In this document: positions 33,209 to 43,803 of the stretch, piece after piece
How the letters are laid out: each line of letters starts with the position of its first letter
Numbering within the stretch: position 1 is the first letter of the stretch
Assembly: GCA_030734395.1 (NCBI GenBank)
Contig: JAUZTG010000041.1
Coordinates: 496,001 to 560,000 of the forward strand
DNA: 64,000 bases
Origin: Sarocladium kiliense
Lineage: Eukaryota; Ascomycota; Sordariomycetes; Hypocreales; Sarocladiaceae
Direction of reading: 5' to 3'
Notes under the pieces: model-generated
The model's input: only the letters and a program-made list of their open reading frames with translations
Told to the model about the DNA's origin: nothing
The model's database searches: none
Translations under genes and position numbers: made by a program

Positions 33209-33715
33209 TGTTTATGTCGCTTGACTGGCTTAAATTGTGTCAATTCGACAAGCACCTTCAAGCAAACGAGCGGTGCGTGTAATCAGTAGACTCTATAAAT
33301 GGACGTACGGCTCATAGGCACGAAGACCCCGACGCAAATAGTACATGAACGCTACACAGTCTTCAGGAGATCGTCAAGAAACATCGCATTTGTCCACGCG
33401 GGCCACGCTAAGAGCACGGTGCCAGTCGTCCCCGGATGGTCCTCCACAGCATGGAGACGCGTCTAACGGGGCGGCGGCCGAGAGGCCGAAGGCGGGAACG
33501 GTCGATGGGCCGAAAACCACGTTGAGCAACAGCAGACAGCGAGACAAAAGAAAGGGCGGAATATATTCCTCATTCGTTCAATTCATAAATAATAGAATTC
33601 GGTCGGTGATCGAATTGCCTAGTTTATACAGTCGGGTATCTATTGTCACATATTGCTTCTCCCGGACACACTACTGTCACATCACATACTGAGGGTAGTC
33701 AACAAATTTGGGACC
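33209..33715. promoter_or_regulatory. Divergent promoter, amidohydrolase / aldolase
   Basis: 507 bases between two ATGs, probably a shared control region. A GC-rich patch (33471-33515) contains GGCGGCCGAGAGGCCGAA and then CGGTCGATGGGCCGA (33499-33513). The latter nearly matches a site in the divergent promoter at 41.6 kb. CTATAAAT at about 33291-33298 reads as a TATA box only on the plus strand, some 420 bases from the aldolase ATG. Confidence 0.5.
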
Positions 33716-34657
33716 ATGGCACAATCTAACCCAAATCTGCGTTTACTTAACGCACTGAGGTCAAATGCAAAGCCGGTGATGACCTTCATGGGGCTTCCCT
33801 TACTACGCACTGCCCAGGTGGTAGCTGCTACTGGCCTCGAGGTGTGTACCCTCGTCTTTGGCTCTCTCTGAATGGGAACTAATAGAAACCTCCAAAGGGT
33901 ATTATCATTGATTGCGAGCATGGAAACATTGATGACAACAACATGCATGTCGCCACATCGGCCATCGCAGCAATGGGGGTGTCACCGCTCGTACGGCTGA
34001 GAATGACACATGCCGATCTCATCAAGAGGGCTCTCGACGCCGGCGCACAGTCAGACACTCCCCAGTCCTTTCTCAATTGCGGTAACAAGTGACTAACTTC
34101 GATTTAGTGGCATTGTAGTCCCGCAAGTGAACACAGCTGAAGAAGCAAAGAGCGTCATTTCGTACTCAAAGTTTCCACCGTTAGGACGGCGAGGCCAAGG
34201 CTCGAGCTTTCCAGGGTTTAGTTTCGGCGTTGACGTCGCTACGTATGTGAAGACCGCCAATGACACGATCATTATTTGTCTTCAGATTGAATCCAAGGAG
34301 GGAGTCGAGAACGTCGATGAGATCTGTGCCCTACCCGGTGTTGGTAAGTAAAGACTTGCATACCCCGGCATTAGCACATCGCTCACTTTTCTAGACATGA
34401 TCTTCATCGGACCCAATGATCTGGCTTTATCCCTGCTGGGCTATGTCCCGGCAAGAGGCGATGAGCCAGAGTACGTTGATGCGATTAACAAGATCGTCGC
34501 TGCTGCCCGCAAGCATGGAAAATGGGTATCTCGCCTGTCGAACTCTGGGGCTTTGTGCAAGGAGCATCTTGAAGTTTTTGATACTGTTGCTTTAAGTTAT
34601 GATGTACGGGCTATCCAGAATTGGTACACAGCTGAGCTCCAAGCTGCGCGATCATAA
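33716..34657 (+). CDS. HpcH/HpaI-family aldolase (2-keto-3-deoxy acid aldolase type)
   Basis: Metal-dependent class II pyruvate aldolase; relatives split 2-keto-3-deoxy sugar acids (RhmA/YfaU, GarL) or hydroxy-ketoheptanedioate to pyruvate plus an aldehyde. Four exons: 33716-33841, 33886-34049, 34108-34343 and 34395-34657, giving 262 residues. Splicing restores the family signature: IIIDCEHGN (catalytic His), SPLVRLR (Arg binding pyruvate), DAGAHGIVVPQVNTAEEA (made by the second splice, donor GTCAGA), LQIESKEG (metal Glu) and DMIFIGPNDLALSLG-like (metal Asp, made by the third splice). All catalytic residues are present. Upstream in-frame ATG at 33653 is possible but lacks support. It lies between the lactonase-like gene and a Zn2Cys6 regulator. 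Confidence 0.9.
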
Positions 34658-35057
34658 TAGATTATGAATACAAATGCGTCTGTAAGCGTATGATGGAGGT
34701 GCTTCCATGGTTTCATCCAAGGTGTCATCGAACGTTGTGAGTGACTACTACCTACTTTTGGGGGCAGCTCATCAATGAGGACAATCTACATGATCTTAAT
34801 TCTCTATTCTTCAGTATTGAATGAGTTCCTATGCAATCTAAGCCCGAGTAATGCTCAAACTCTCGCCTTGCCGGGCCCTACCCTACTTGCCCAGAGTTAG
34901 CGCTCCAAACCCCGTGGAGTTCCCAAGTTGTTAGGCTGCTTGCGCATTCCGCACTCTCAATCGCGCTACTTATTCCTACCACAACGCAAAGTCATGGACC
35001 TCAACTGAATTCGCTTGATACGTCTTAACAAGCCTGTCGCTGTTTTTCTTCAATGAA
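34658..35057. other. Intergenic, promoter of the next regulator
   Basis: 400 bases; no open frame or clear site recognised. Confidence 0.4.
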
Positions 35058-37753
35058 ATGTCAACCATCACGGAGCAGGCACCGCGCACAATCGACATAG
35101 ACCAGGGTGCCTCGCAGGGCCGATCCCCTAAGAGACTGCGAACGGAGAACATCGGAAGCGCTTGCCTAACAGGAGTCTCTATTGACATCAGCGGAGCAGC
35201 GTGTGAGCGCTGTCACTCTCGGAAGGTCAAGGTGAGAGCGAATACTCCTAAAAGTCGCCCCAGGGGATGTCAATCTCGATCACCACAGCTGACACCGAAC
35301 AGTGTGGAGGCGAGTTCCCTACGTGCGCAGGTTGCCGAAGGGCAAATGTTCGCTGCATGGTACACGACCCAGGTGCGCCACGTGAATACTCAAGAGAGTA
35401 CGTGCAGATGATTTATTCTTCTCTCCGCCGACTAAGATGGGATCTAATGAGCAACCAGGGAGTTTCAGCAACTGTATGACAAAGCCCAGCGGTTAGAGCG
35501 AGAGCTGGGTGGCGCAACTGGTTCGTTTCCACGACCAGGAGACACAAGTTCTGGCCAAGGCGAACGGGCTTCAGCTGAAGTGGCGATTGGTAATGGGTCG
35601 AGGGGTGCACGCAGGCGAGCTGCTTTACAAGCAGGACGCCAGAGACAAGCACCAAACGAGAACCGCTTCGTTGGGCAGGATACTGCGTTTGGGTAAGCCA
35701 TCTCACTCAGCATGTCGCTTTTCATACTAGCCAGCCCATTCCGAGTTGCTAATACTCTTGCTCTTATGCCAGCTTCTTCCTCTCGCGGCTTCACCCGTCT
35801 CGAGTCCGAGGCGCGGCCACGGCCCAGCCTGAGCGGCCAGAGCTAAGGACTCCTCGAATGCCCTATCATGCACCTCATCCATTTCCCCCACGCGATACAG
35901 CTCTAGTAGCCGTTCGTGACTAGTGAGTTGCCTTGCTGCTCCGAGATGTGAGATATACATGGTCCAGGAATTGACTGGTTCGACTTCCAGTTTCCAGCAT
36001 CACCATCCAGCGCAGCCAGTTCTAAGTCCTGAGATGGTATATGATACTCTGGACAGATACACCCTGAACACAGCCGCTCAGTCAGCTATTGAGGCAACAG
36101 ATCTATTCCGACTATTCATGGCACTGGCCATAGGTAGCATTCGCCTATTTCGCGCCGGCACCTTCGAGCCTCATCCATTCGGTTACTTTACTGCCGCATT
36201 AGAGGTCTGGACACCCTCCATGTCCTCGTTCAACACAATAGAGGACATTGAGCATTTTCTTCTCATCGCTCAATTCGGGTTCTTTTACGATATTGGTAAG
36301 CACTTATCTGCATTAGCGGCCTCTTTCATTGGTCTTGAAAATTGAATGGTGACTGATGAGTGGTTACACAGGTTGTTCTATATGGGAACTGGGGCGTTTG
36401 AGTATGCGTTCTGCGGTCGAGCTGGGTTTGCATTGCCCCTCTCCAAGCATGTTAGTATCTGTGCCTTCATCACAGACAGACCGATCTCGAAGGGTATTCT
36501 GGATGGCCTACATGTTGGATCGATCCTCCTCCTATACGTTGGGACGACCATTCGCCATTGACGATACATCTATCGCAACCCCTTTCCCCGATACAGCCGC
36601 CTCGTACAACGCCAACCACAACTGGCGTATTGGTCTAAGCCGACTTACATCGCAAATACGCTGCAGTCTGCGACCTAAACGCGGTTTCCTAGCAAAGGAA
36701 TCCGCGCCATCTTCCCAACAAGCACTTCACATGGCAAGTTCGGAATTCAGCAGCACAATTACCTTGCTGCGCAAGTTCAACAACCAGCTCCAAGACTGGC
36801 GGACTAAGACACCCTCCCAAGACGAGGCGACTTGCCTTATTGAATCGCCACAGTACTTTGACCTCTTGTATCAAGAGGCACGGCTTGGACTGCTGCGTGC
36901 TGCAATTGATAAGTTGGCGATCAGCCCAATGTCACTTCCGAGGAGTCTCTTGCGTCCTAGTCTTTCAGCCGCATGCAGTATCATCTCAACGTTTGACTAC
37001 CTCAGGCACACCAACCTCCTTACCTGTACTAGAGCTGAGGCACACTTGATCTTTGTGACAAGTCTGGTCGTTCTATCCTTGAACCAGGCTTCAGATGGCC
37101 TTCATGGAGGATCTTCCGAACAAGGTCAAGGTGATATTAACGAGGATCCTTGGCTTGAATTCTTAGACGATGGGTGTTTCCATTTGACACCCGAAAGTGT
37201 TTCAAGGACTATCAAAATTTCCAGCCAGCTCCTATCGTGGCTATGCGAAGCCTTGCCAGACTTCGTAGTCTGCGCCCGGATCTTTGAGGAGACCAGGCGA
37301 AGCTTAGGATTGGAGCGAATCGCGGATTCTCAACCCGGGGAACCTGCGCAAAGGCCTGATGTCGACACTCAAGTCCAGGATACGTCTAGTAGAAATCGAA
37401 GCAACGACGAGGCGAGTTCCGCACAGTCCTGGACGGTCATGGCAGATGGTACCACAGAAAGACCTCCGCCTCCAATGAATGGCACATATTTCCAAGGGCA
37501 AGGTCAAGTTACTTTTGACGACTCAGGCCTCGTATTGCCGGAAATAGTCCCAGATATGGGCTCATTTGATCTGACTGCAGCATCATTGACGGAGGGCTTT
37601 GGGGTTCCTGCCATGCAAGGTGTAAATGCTCTATCCTGGCCTCTCTCGAACTTTGAAGGCATGGCGGCCATTGACGCTTGTTTCTCCGGGTATGTTTGGG
37701 ACACGCACGTACCATGGGAAGGGTCACCGTCCGTCACCATGGACAGCGTCTGA
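35058..37753 (+). CDS. Zn2Cys6 transcription factor, 779 residues (cluster regulator candidate A)
   Basis: Six exons close in frame: 35058-35231, 35303-35397, 35459-35692, 35773-35922, 35991-36295 and 36372-37753. The first intron splits the zinc cluster after ERCHSRKVK: C49, C52 | C59, C66, C69, C76. A coiled-coil linker follows (EEFQQLYDKAQRLERELGG), then an Arg/Gly-rich spacer. The fifth exon gives VRDYFQHHHPAQPVLSPEMVYD, the usual start of the Fungal_trans domain. LGLHCPSP and RRVFWMAYMLDRSSSYTLGRPFAIDD are its core. Its stop is 85 bases from that of the D-2-hydroxyacid dehydrogenase. Its place between the aldolase and the dehydrogenase makes it a strong candidate for pathway control. Confidence 0.9.
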
Positions 37754-37838
37754 GCATGGACTATATCGGATGTATATCACGAGTTTTGCCGCAAGGCGTC
37801 TTGTACACTTACTGATGAAGTGATTGTTATTGGGTTGT

Positions 37839-38834
37839 CTATTTACTTGTAAGGAACTTATACACCTTATCTGTGGCAGCATTGATCGTAGCGATTTGGG
37901 TTTCATCCGTTGCTGCTGCGATGTGAGGCGTTCCAACAAACCTAGGGCAGTTCCATAACCTCTGATACTTCTCCAATGTTGGCGGTTCCTGCGCGTGGCA
38001 GTCAAACCCAGCACCCCAGATTCGACCGTTCTCCAATGCCTCTGTGAGGTCGTCCTCGTCCACAAGACCACCTCGAGCAGTGTTGAGTAACATGGCAGAG
38101 CTCTTCATACGCTTGAGTTGAGGCGCTGAGATCATACCGCGGGTCTCCGCACTGAGGGGTAGATGCAATGTGACGATATCGGCTTTGTCGAGGATCTCGT
38201 CGAGGGAGTCAACGCGCTGGTGGGGGATCTGGTCCCAAGGACCGCCGGACTTGGGGGCGAAGGGATCATATGCCATGACTGGAGTGTTCAGTGCCCCGGA
38301 GAACATACGCGCAACAGCTTGGCCGATGTGGCCCATGCCAATGATACCGAGTACCTTGCCGGACAGCAGAACTCCGTTGACTGTCTCCTTGCGGATAGCT
38401 TCGCCCTTAACCCGCTGGCGCATAGTAAGATCAGTCACTTCTCGAGCGACATTGAAAGCGAGACAGAGTGTCATCTCAGCAACGGCTCCGGCATTAATGC
38501 CTGGTGAATTGCAGACTGCAACACCGCGACGCTTACATGCCTCCAGGTCGATCTTGTCCAAGCCCACTCCTTGTTTGCCAATGACCTTGAGCTGAGGAGC
38601 AGCCTCAAGATCAGCGTCGGTAATATAGTAATCTTTGATCAAGATTGCCGTCGCGGTCTTTCGCCAGTCATCGCCTCGAGGGTCGCCGAAGAGCACGCAG
38701 TCGAAGAGCTCTTGCGCATGCCTGACAGCTTCGGGATGAAAGTCACTGAGGATGTAGAGAAAAGGCTTGCTTGATGCTGACGGCTCTGGCAGCGATTGAG
38801 CCGGTGATTCGGTATTGGAAAGATAGGGCGCCAT
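37839..38834 (-). CDS. D-isomer-specific 2-hydroxyacid dehydrogenase
   Basis: It reduces a 2-oxo acid to a D-2-hydroxy acid, or the reverse, with NAD(P). Intronless, 331 residues. Seen: GKQGVGLDKIDLEACKRRGVAVCNSPG (substrate-binding part), GIIGMGHIGQAVA (nucleotide-binding GxGxxG), the basic/acidic position after strand 2 in AYDPFAP, LNTARGGLVDEDDL (catalytic Arg region), FDCHAQEPP (Glu) and GTPHIAAAT (catalytic His). YDPF after the Rossmann motif has an Asp, which points to NAD rather than NADP. In the cluster it could reduce the 2-oxo product of the aldolase, or oxidise a D-hydroxy acid substrate. Flanked by two Zn2Cys6 genes. Confidence 0.92.
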   Translation of the reverse strand: MAPYLSNTESPAQSLPEPSASSKPFLYILSDFHPEAVRHAQELFDCVLFGDPRGDDWRKTATAILIKDYYITDADLEAAPQLKVIGKQGVGLDKIDLEACKRRGVAVCNSPGINAGAVAEMTLCLAFNVAREVTDLTMRQRVKGEAIRKETVNGVLLSGKVLGIIGMGHIGQAVARMFSGALNTPVMAYDPFAPKSGGPWDQIPHQRVDSLDEILDKADIVTLHLPLSAETRGMISAPQLKRMKSSAMLLNTARGGLVDEDDLTEALENGRIWGAGFDCHAQEPPTLEKYQRLWNCPRFVGTPHIAAATDETQIATINAATDKVYKFLTSK

Positions 38835-39198
38835 AGTGAAAGTGTTCCCTGGATCAGGTGTTCTGTCTTCGCGATAATGATTTGGGCAAAAGAAATCACA
38901 ACAACATAGGAATTATATGGCTACTCCACTGGTTCCAACGACGACGTTCCGCTGCCGATCATTCCACCCGCCGAGCATCTTCGTTACCCTCGGAATAGGT
39001 GCCATTGGCCGTGCCATCTGCATGCCTCTCGCCTTCTCGTCAAGGGCGGCTCCGTGGCTTTCGGCGGAGTTCCCGACGACTCGGTAGCCCCGCCGACACC
39101 ATCTACACGCGACCTCTGTGTAAACTGAATCACGCCCATGGCTAGTCTAGGGATATTCATACGTGTGTGGGGTTATGAACCTTTGGATACATGTTTTA
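38835..39198. promoter_or_regulatory. Promoter of the hydroxyacid dehydrogenase, CGG-rich
   Basis: 364 bases. Several CGG/CCG elements stand close together: CCGCTGCCGA, CCGCCGAG (also found at 30001), CTCGGAAT, TTTCGGCGGA and CTCGGTAG. Such triplets are what Zn2Cys6 dimers bind; no binding is shown. Confidence 0.35.
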
Positions 39199-41496
39199 TT
39201 ACAGAGCTAACAGGTATAGTATAGCCTCAGCCAAGATCTTGAGGTGTGGTGGTCCAATATCATTCGTCGTCTGCCGGAACTCCGCGATCTGATCATTCAT
39301 AGAGGGAGCCTCTGTGCTGGAGTAGAACCGCGTGGACCACAGACACACCAAAGCGCGTAGTTTCTCCAAGATCATGCGATATTCCTGCAGCCGGGGGAAC
39401 TGCCGCCCAGCAACCTCGAGTTTCCGACAGGCCAAGTCAACTAGAGCCTGAGGATCAGCGTACAAACGTTGATCTGAGTCCCAATACGGGTTTTTGGTGT
39501 TGTTTTGTTGGCCTGAATCTGGCGCTGAGGGGGGTGAGGGGTCCGTAAAGAATGCCGGTCCTTGAGAGGGAGCCGTATCCCCAGCTGTTGGCATTGCGAG
39601 GGCAGGGAACATCGCCACGTTGGGGTCGTACCCCGCGGGGAAGTGAGAGACGGTCAAATGGAAAAGACAGGCTAAGCCCATTGAGAGGGAACTATAGCCA
39701 GTGAGAAAGGACAAATAGGGCCGGCTGGTCATGCGTGAGCGGTCGAGGCTCCGAGCAACGGCACGGCAGATGCCAAGCAAATTGATGCGACGGATCCGCT
39801 CCTTTTCGTAATTAAAGACACGTGCAGCTGTGGAACTATCCTGCCTCTGAATAATCCCTTCAGAATGTGCAGCCAACTTGTGCTGAAGGAAAGAACGTCG
39901 CGGAACGTTCAATGAGTCGTTGGTACTCATCCCGCCGAGCAGAACTGCGTCTACCAGAACAAAGCCATCCTTGATCTCACGAATTGCGACCCGGAGGAGT
40001 AAAGTATTGTACAACGACATTTGATAGGAATGTATGTCAGCGATCAGGGGGTTTCCGCGCGTTGGTGATGTGGTGTGCCAATACAAGGCTTGCCCAAGCA
40101 GATCGTCAAAGCTGGCGCATTGTGTAGGATATTCCTCATTTGGCGTGACCTTGTCTTGCGCTGCTGATGATAAGAGTATAGAGTAGCGAAAGAGGTGTAT
40201 GTACGCCTGAGTCTGGAGCTTCGACGTGGATGCCGGCGTCTTGCCATTTGTTGTTGGGCAGGTCGTCGCCTCCGATGCATTCATGACATAGGTCTCCGAT
40301 GGCAAAGGCACAAAGATGTCTTCATCCTCAATAGAGAATGGTCTTCCAAGACCAGCGCAGATAAGTCGATCGAGAAGATAACAGCCCCAGAACGCCCATC
40401 TGCGCTGCTGGACATCCCCTTCTAACAGTGTGGCGACAGCACGCGGCTCTTCACGGTGGTAGCCCAAAGCGATGCATTTGTTCAAAGCAAAGCCTACTAG
40501 GTGCCAGGAGGATCCAGCCGTAGAACAGTGAATAGACAGGATAATAAGCAGATGGAGGCATTGAATGATGTCTACCCCGTCCTCTTGGAGAAACACACGA
40601 TTGAGAAGCTTGAGACATTTGCTCAGAAGATGGGAAGATACCCAAGACCCCTGAGAGATTGGGTAGGAGTCACTGACGAGTGGTACAATAGCCACCACTA
40701 TGTACGCCATAAAGATGTGCGCCGGGCTGGTGTTGATGAGCTCATTGTATGCTGTCTCGCCATCTTCCGCAGAGATGGCTTTCATCCCAGAGCGGACTTT
40801 TTCGACTGGAACACGTGGGTATCGGAAGTCCACAACCTCCAGATACGTGTTCAGTGCTTTTTGAGTTTCATCGCGAGGGATGTATAAGCGCTGCATGGAG
40901 CCAGATGGATGCCGAATATACCGTGAGATAGCCTCCCAAAGCTGGTCGACACGGCCTGTGCTCTCGGGGTTCCCCCCATATGTTTCAGTAACCCCTGTAA
41001 TAAGCCGTGGGGTCGAGAGATGTTTGAGGAATTCCCCAGCCCGGTTGCGAGGTTCAGCGACGGCCGACAATGAGAGGTGGTTCATACTCATACTAGAGTC
41101 GGCAGCAGGAGCCACGTTCGGAGCCAGGGTGGTCGACGAGATAGCAGGACCAGCTGGTCGGTTTCCTGGACTCTCCTCACGCGATGGAAGCGAGGTCGAA
41201 CGATTTGATTGCTGATTCGACTGGCCTCCGCGAGCCTGCAGCTCTGCTTCAAGGGCGGCCACGTGATCCAACAGCACTGTGACCACACCCTTGCGATCCT
41301 GCACTTCTCGCAGCATGCCCGTGCACTCAAGGCCCGATTTCCGACAAGGAGTGCATGTGGGCAGCACCTTGTCACATCGTTGCTTTCGGCGCTTGCACCG
41401 CAGGCATGAGAGCAGACGGGAGGCCTGCTCGGCTGCAGCTGGCGCGCGTTGACTGGTCAGGTCATCCTCGCCGTCGGGATTCGACCGCAGGGCCAT
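39199..41496 (-). CDS. Zn2Cys6 transcription factor, 765 residues (cluster regulator candidate B)
   Basis: Intronless. Zinc cluster at C31, C34, C41, C48, C51, C58 (SCLRCKRRKQRCDKVLPTCTPC). A heptad-like linker follows (VVTVLLDHVAALEAELQARG), which probably sets dimer spacing. The middle homology region includes HIFMAYIVVAIVPLVSD, CLHLLIILSIHC, CIALGYHREE and RRWAFWGCYLLDRLICAGLGRPFSIEDEDI. The C-terminus (LEKLRALVCLW) is also typical. It shares a 552-base promoter with the ACS transporter at 42049, a common arrangement for a pathway regulator and its permease. Being intronless next to a six-exon paralogue, it is not a recent tandem copy of regulator A. Confidence 0.93.
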   Translation of the reverse strand: MALRSNPDGEDDLTSQRAPAAAEQASRLLSCLRCKRRKQRCDKVLPTCTPCRKSGLECTGMLREVQDRKGVVTVLLDHVAALEAELQARGGQSNQQSNRSTSLPSREESPGNRPAGPAISSTTLAPNVAPAADSSMSMNHLSLSAVAEPRNRAGEFLKHLSTPRLITGVTETYGGNPESTGRVDQLWEAISRYIRHPSGSMQRLYIPRDETQKALNTYLEVVDFRYPRVPVEKVRSGMKAISAEDGETAYNELINTSPAHIFMAYIVVAIVPLVSDSYPISQGSWVSSHLLSKCLKLLNRVFLQEDGVDIIQCLHLLIILSIHCSTAGSSWHLVGFALNKCIALGYHREEPRAVATLLEGDVQQRRWAFWGCYLLDRLICAGLGRPFSIEDEDIFVPLPSETYVMNASEATTCPTTNGKTPASTSKLQTQAYIHLFRYSILLSSAAQDKVTPNEEYPTQCASFDDLLGQALYWHTTSPTRGNPLIADIHSYQMSLYNTLLLRVAIREIKDGFVLVDAVLLGGMSTNDSLNVPRRSFLQHKLAAHSEGIIQRQDSSTAARVFNYEKERIRRINLLGICRAVARSLDRSRMTSRPYLSFLTGYSSLSMGLACLFHLTVSHFPAGYDPNVAMFPALAMPTAGDTAPSQGPAFFTDPSPPSAPDSGQQNNTKNPYWDSDQRLYADPQALVDLACRKLEVAGRQFPRLQEYRMILEKLRALVCLWSTRFYSSTEAPSMNDQIAEFRQTTNDIGPPHLKILAEAILYLLAL

Positions 41497-42048
41497 GATC
41501 CATCGGAAATGCTGGCGAGCGGGTAACTCTTGGAGGTGCAGCAGGCAACGGGGCGTCTGTCCTTAAGGTCAAGCGGAGGAGAGGATGTTGAGTCTCGCGT
41601 TCGGTGGCTTCGGCCGATGGGTCCGATGATCGGCCCAGGCTCCGGACCTGGTGCATGGCGTAGCTCCGTCTCCAAGTAATTGCCCTCAAACCACCTCGAA
41701 AGCAGCGCCGTCGCTTGCGCTAAAACAGCCTTGACCTGTTGAGTTTCCCACTTCCGGATTCTCAGCGATTGGTCACAGGTGTGTTGGACTGGGGGACCAT
41801 GAACAGACGACTCAGGCGATTGCGGAGCAGCTGGGGCCCCAGACAACTCTCCAGGATCCAGCCTTGGCAAGAGAAGGGGAACCTTGATCAATCTAACGGA
41901 GATGCTTAAAAGTAGCCTTATTCAACCTATAAAGCATCCTTTTCGCCATGTCCGAGACATTGAGTTCTGACCAGCCTTCACCTTGTGCCAGATTTCTTGT
42001 CCGAGTTGGCCTCCATTGATACACTTTCTTCTCTATCAACCTTCGATC
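41497..42048. promoter_or_regulatory. Divergent promoter, regulator B / ACS transporter
   Basis: 552 bases between two ATGs. CGGCCGATGGGTCCGA (41611-41626), followed by TGATCGG, nearly matches CGGTCGATGGGCCGA in the amidohydrolase/aldolase promoter. TATAAAG at 41928-41934 lies about 120 bases before the transporter ATG. Confidence 0.5.
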
Positions 42049-43803
42049 ATGGCTTCCGTCGAGACAGGATCTGCTCGTCGTTCGAGCACTACTCCTGCCG
42101 ATCAAAAGGACAGAGAAACCGCCGTCTCTCATATCAACGACAATGGTGACAAGCTCGAGGTTGAGAATGGCGAGGGCATGCTCCCGAGTGCCATGGCGCC
42201 CATTGAGGCTCTAAATATCGAGAACTGGCAGGAGCTCGAGAGGAAGATTGTGAAGAGACTGGACTTGACTATGATGCCATGTCTCTGGGTAAGTTAATAG
42301 CATAATACAAACCTCAAGCTTGGGCAGTGCTGACTTGCTCTCGACAGGTTCTTTACATCTTCAACTACCTCGACCGTGCCTCGATTGCGTGAGTACCGCA
42401 TATACTTGAACGACAAGCCTGAAGCTGACAAAAGCACAGTCAATCTAGGATCAGCTCTCTCGACCAGGACTTGGGCCTTGAAGGCTCTCAGTTCAGCACC
42501 GCCGTGTCTATCCTTTTCGTGGGGTGTGTGCTACTTGCTAACTCGTCTCGCGCACCACGCTAACCTGATGAATCAGATACGTCCTCGGCCAAGTCCCCTC
42601 CAATATGCTTATGACGGTTGTTCGACCCAGCATCTACCTCCCTTGCTGTGCTCTTGTATGGTCTGGTGTCTCAGCAGCCACTGCTGGTGTGACCAACTAC
42701 CAGGGCCTCGTGGCAGTCAGGTTTATGTTGGGCCTTGTCGAAGCACCTCTGTTTCCTGGCGTAGGTTCCTTCGGCCTGCAACAATCTTTCTCTTCTCATG
42801 AACTGACTTTGTTAAGGCTATGTACCTGATGTCCTGCTGGTACACACGTCGCGAGCTTGCGCTCCGAGTTGCAGTCCTCTTCACGGGCCTTACCCTCGCT
42901 CAAGCCTTTTCTGGCCTAATCGCCGCTGCGGTCTTTGCAACCCTCGAGCAAGCTCATGGCATCGCTGGATGGAAATGGCTTTTCATCATCCTTGCCGTCG
43001 TGGGGGCTGTGTCTGCTGTCGTTTGCATGTTTATGTTGCCAGATTATCCCCATTCGACAACTGGCAGTACACGATGGAGCATGACCGAAGACATGCGCCG
43101 CCTAGCTGCAGCACGGATCCAAGCCGATCGTGTCTCTGATCTTGAGGCAAAGGCTGGTGTCTGGCAGGGGTTGAAGCTGTGCGTGCTCGACTACAAGACC
43201 TGGATTCTCGTGTTCTGCAACATTGCCATCTCTGCAGCGTACGGATTTTCAAACTTCTACCCTGCCATTGTTCGGGGCTTTGGATACGGAAGGACACATA
43301 CACTTTTGCTCACTGCCCCCCCATACATCCTCGCAGCCATCGGGGGTCTTGTCAACTCGTGGCATTCCGACAAGACTAAGGAGCGTGCATTCCACTACTC
43401 GGCACCTATCGTGGTGGGAATGGGTGGCTACATCATCTGTCTCGCAACCACGAGTATTCCTGCCCGCTATGCAGCTTCGTTTATGTACGTGGCGGGCATG
43501 TTTACCGCATATCCACTCCTACACACCTGGACTGCCATGACACTTGGACGAACCCCTGAGAAGAAGGCTGTTTCGATCGCCGTGGTCAATCTCCTCGGAC
43601 AAGTCGGCAACCTTGTGGCACCTTATTTCTTCCTTGAGAGTGATGAGCCGCGATATCAGCTGGCCTTCATTATGATGATGGTTATGGCTGCCTTGTCCAT
43701 TGCATTGGCCATGTTGCTCAAATTCTGTCTTCACAGGTCTAATCGGAAGCTGCTGGCAAGGGCTCGTCAAGATGGAACCGCTTACAGCCCCTATGGGCTA
43801 TAA
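42049..43803 (+). CDS. MFS transporter, ACS/allantoate permease family
   Basis: Five exons: 42049-42288, 42348-42388, 42440-42523, 42577-42760 and 42817-43803, giving 511 residues. The small middle exons complete TM1-TM4: LDLTMMPCLWVLYIFNYLDRASIAQSRI, GYVLGQVPSNMLMT, and RFMLGLVEAPLFPGAMYLMSCWYTRREL. WKWLFIILAVVGAVS and LPDYPHST follow, with a second six-helix half from about residue 310. The length equals that of the transporter at 30282 and the fold is the same, but the sequences differ clearly and exon borders only partly agree. Substrate: probably a carboxylate. It pairs head to head with regulator B. Confidence 0.92.

Noticed and set aside
36449..36475. Possible 26-nt intron (GTTAGT...CACAG) in regulator A
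   Set aside because: Too short for a spliceosomal intron in these fungi, and the frame is open and plausible without removal.
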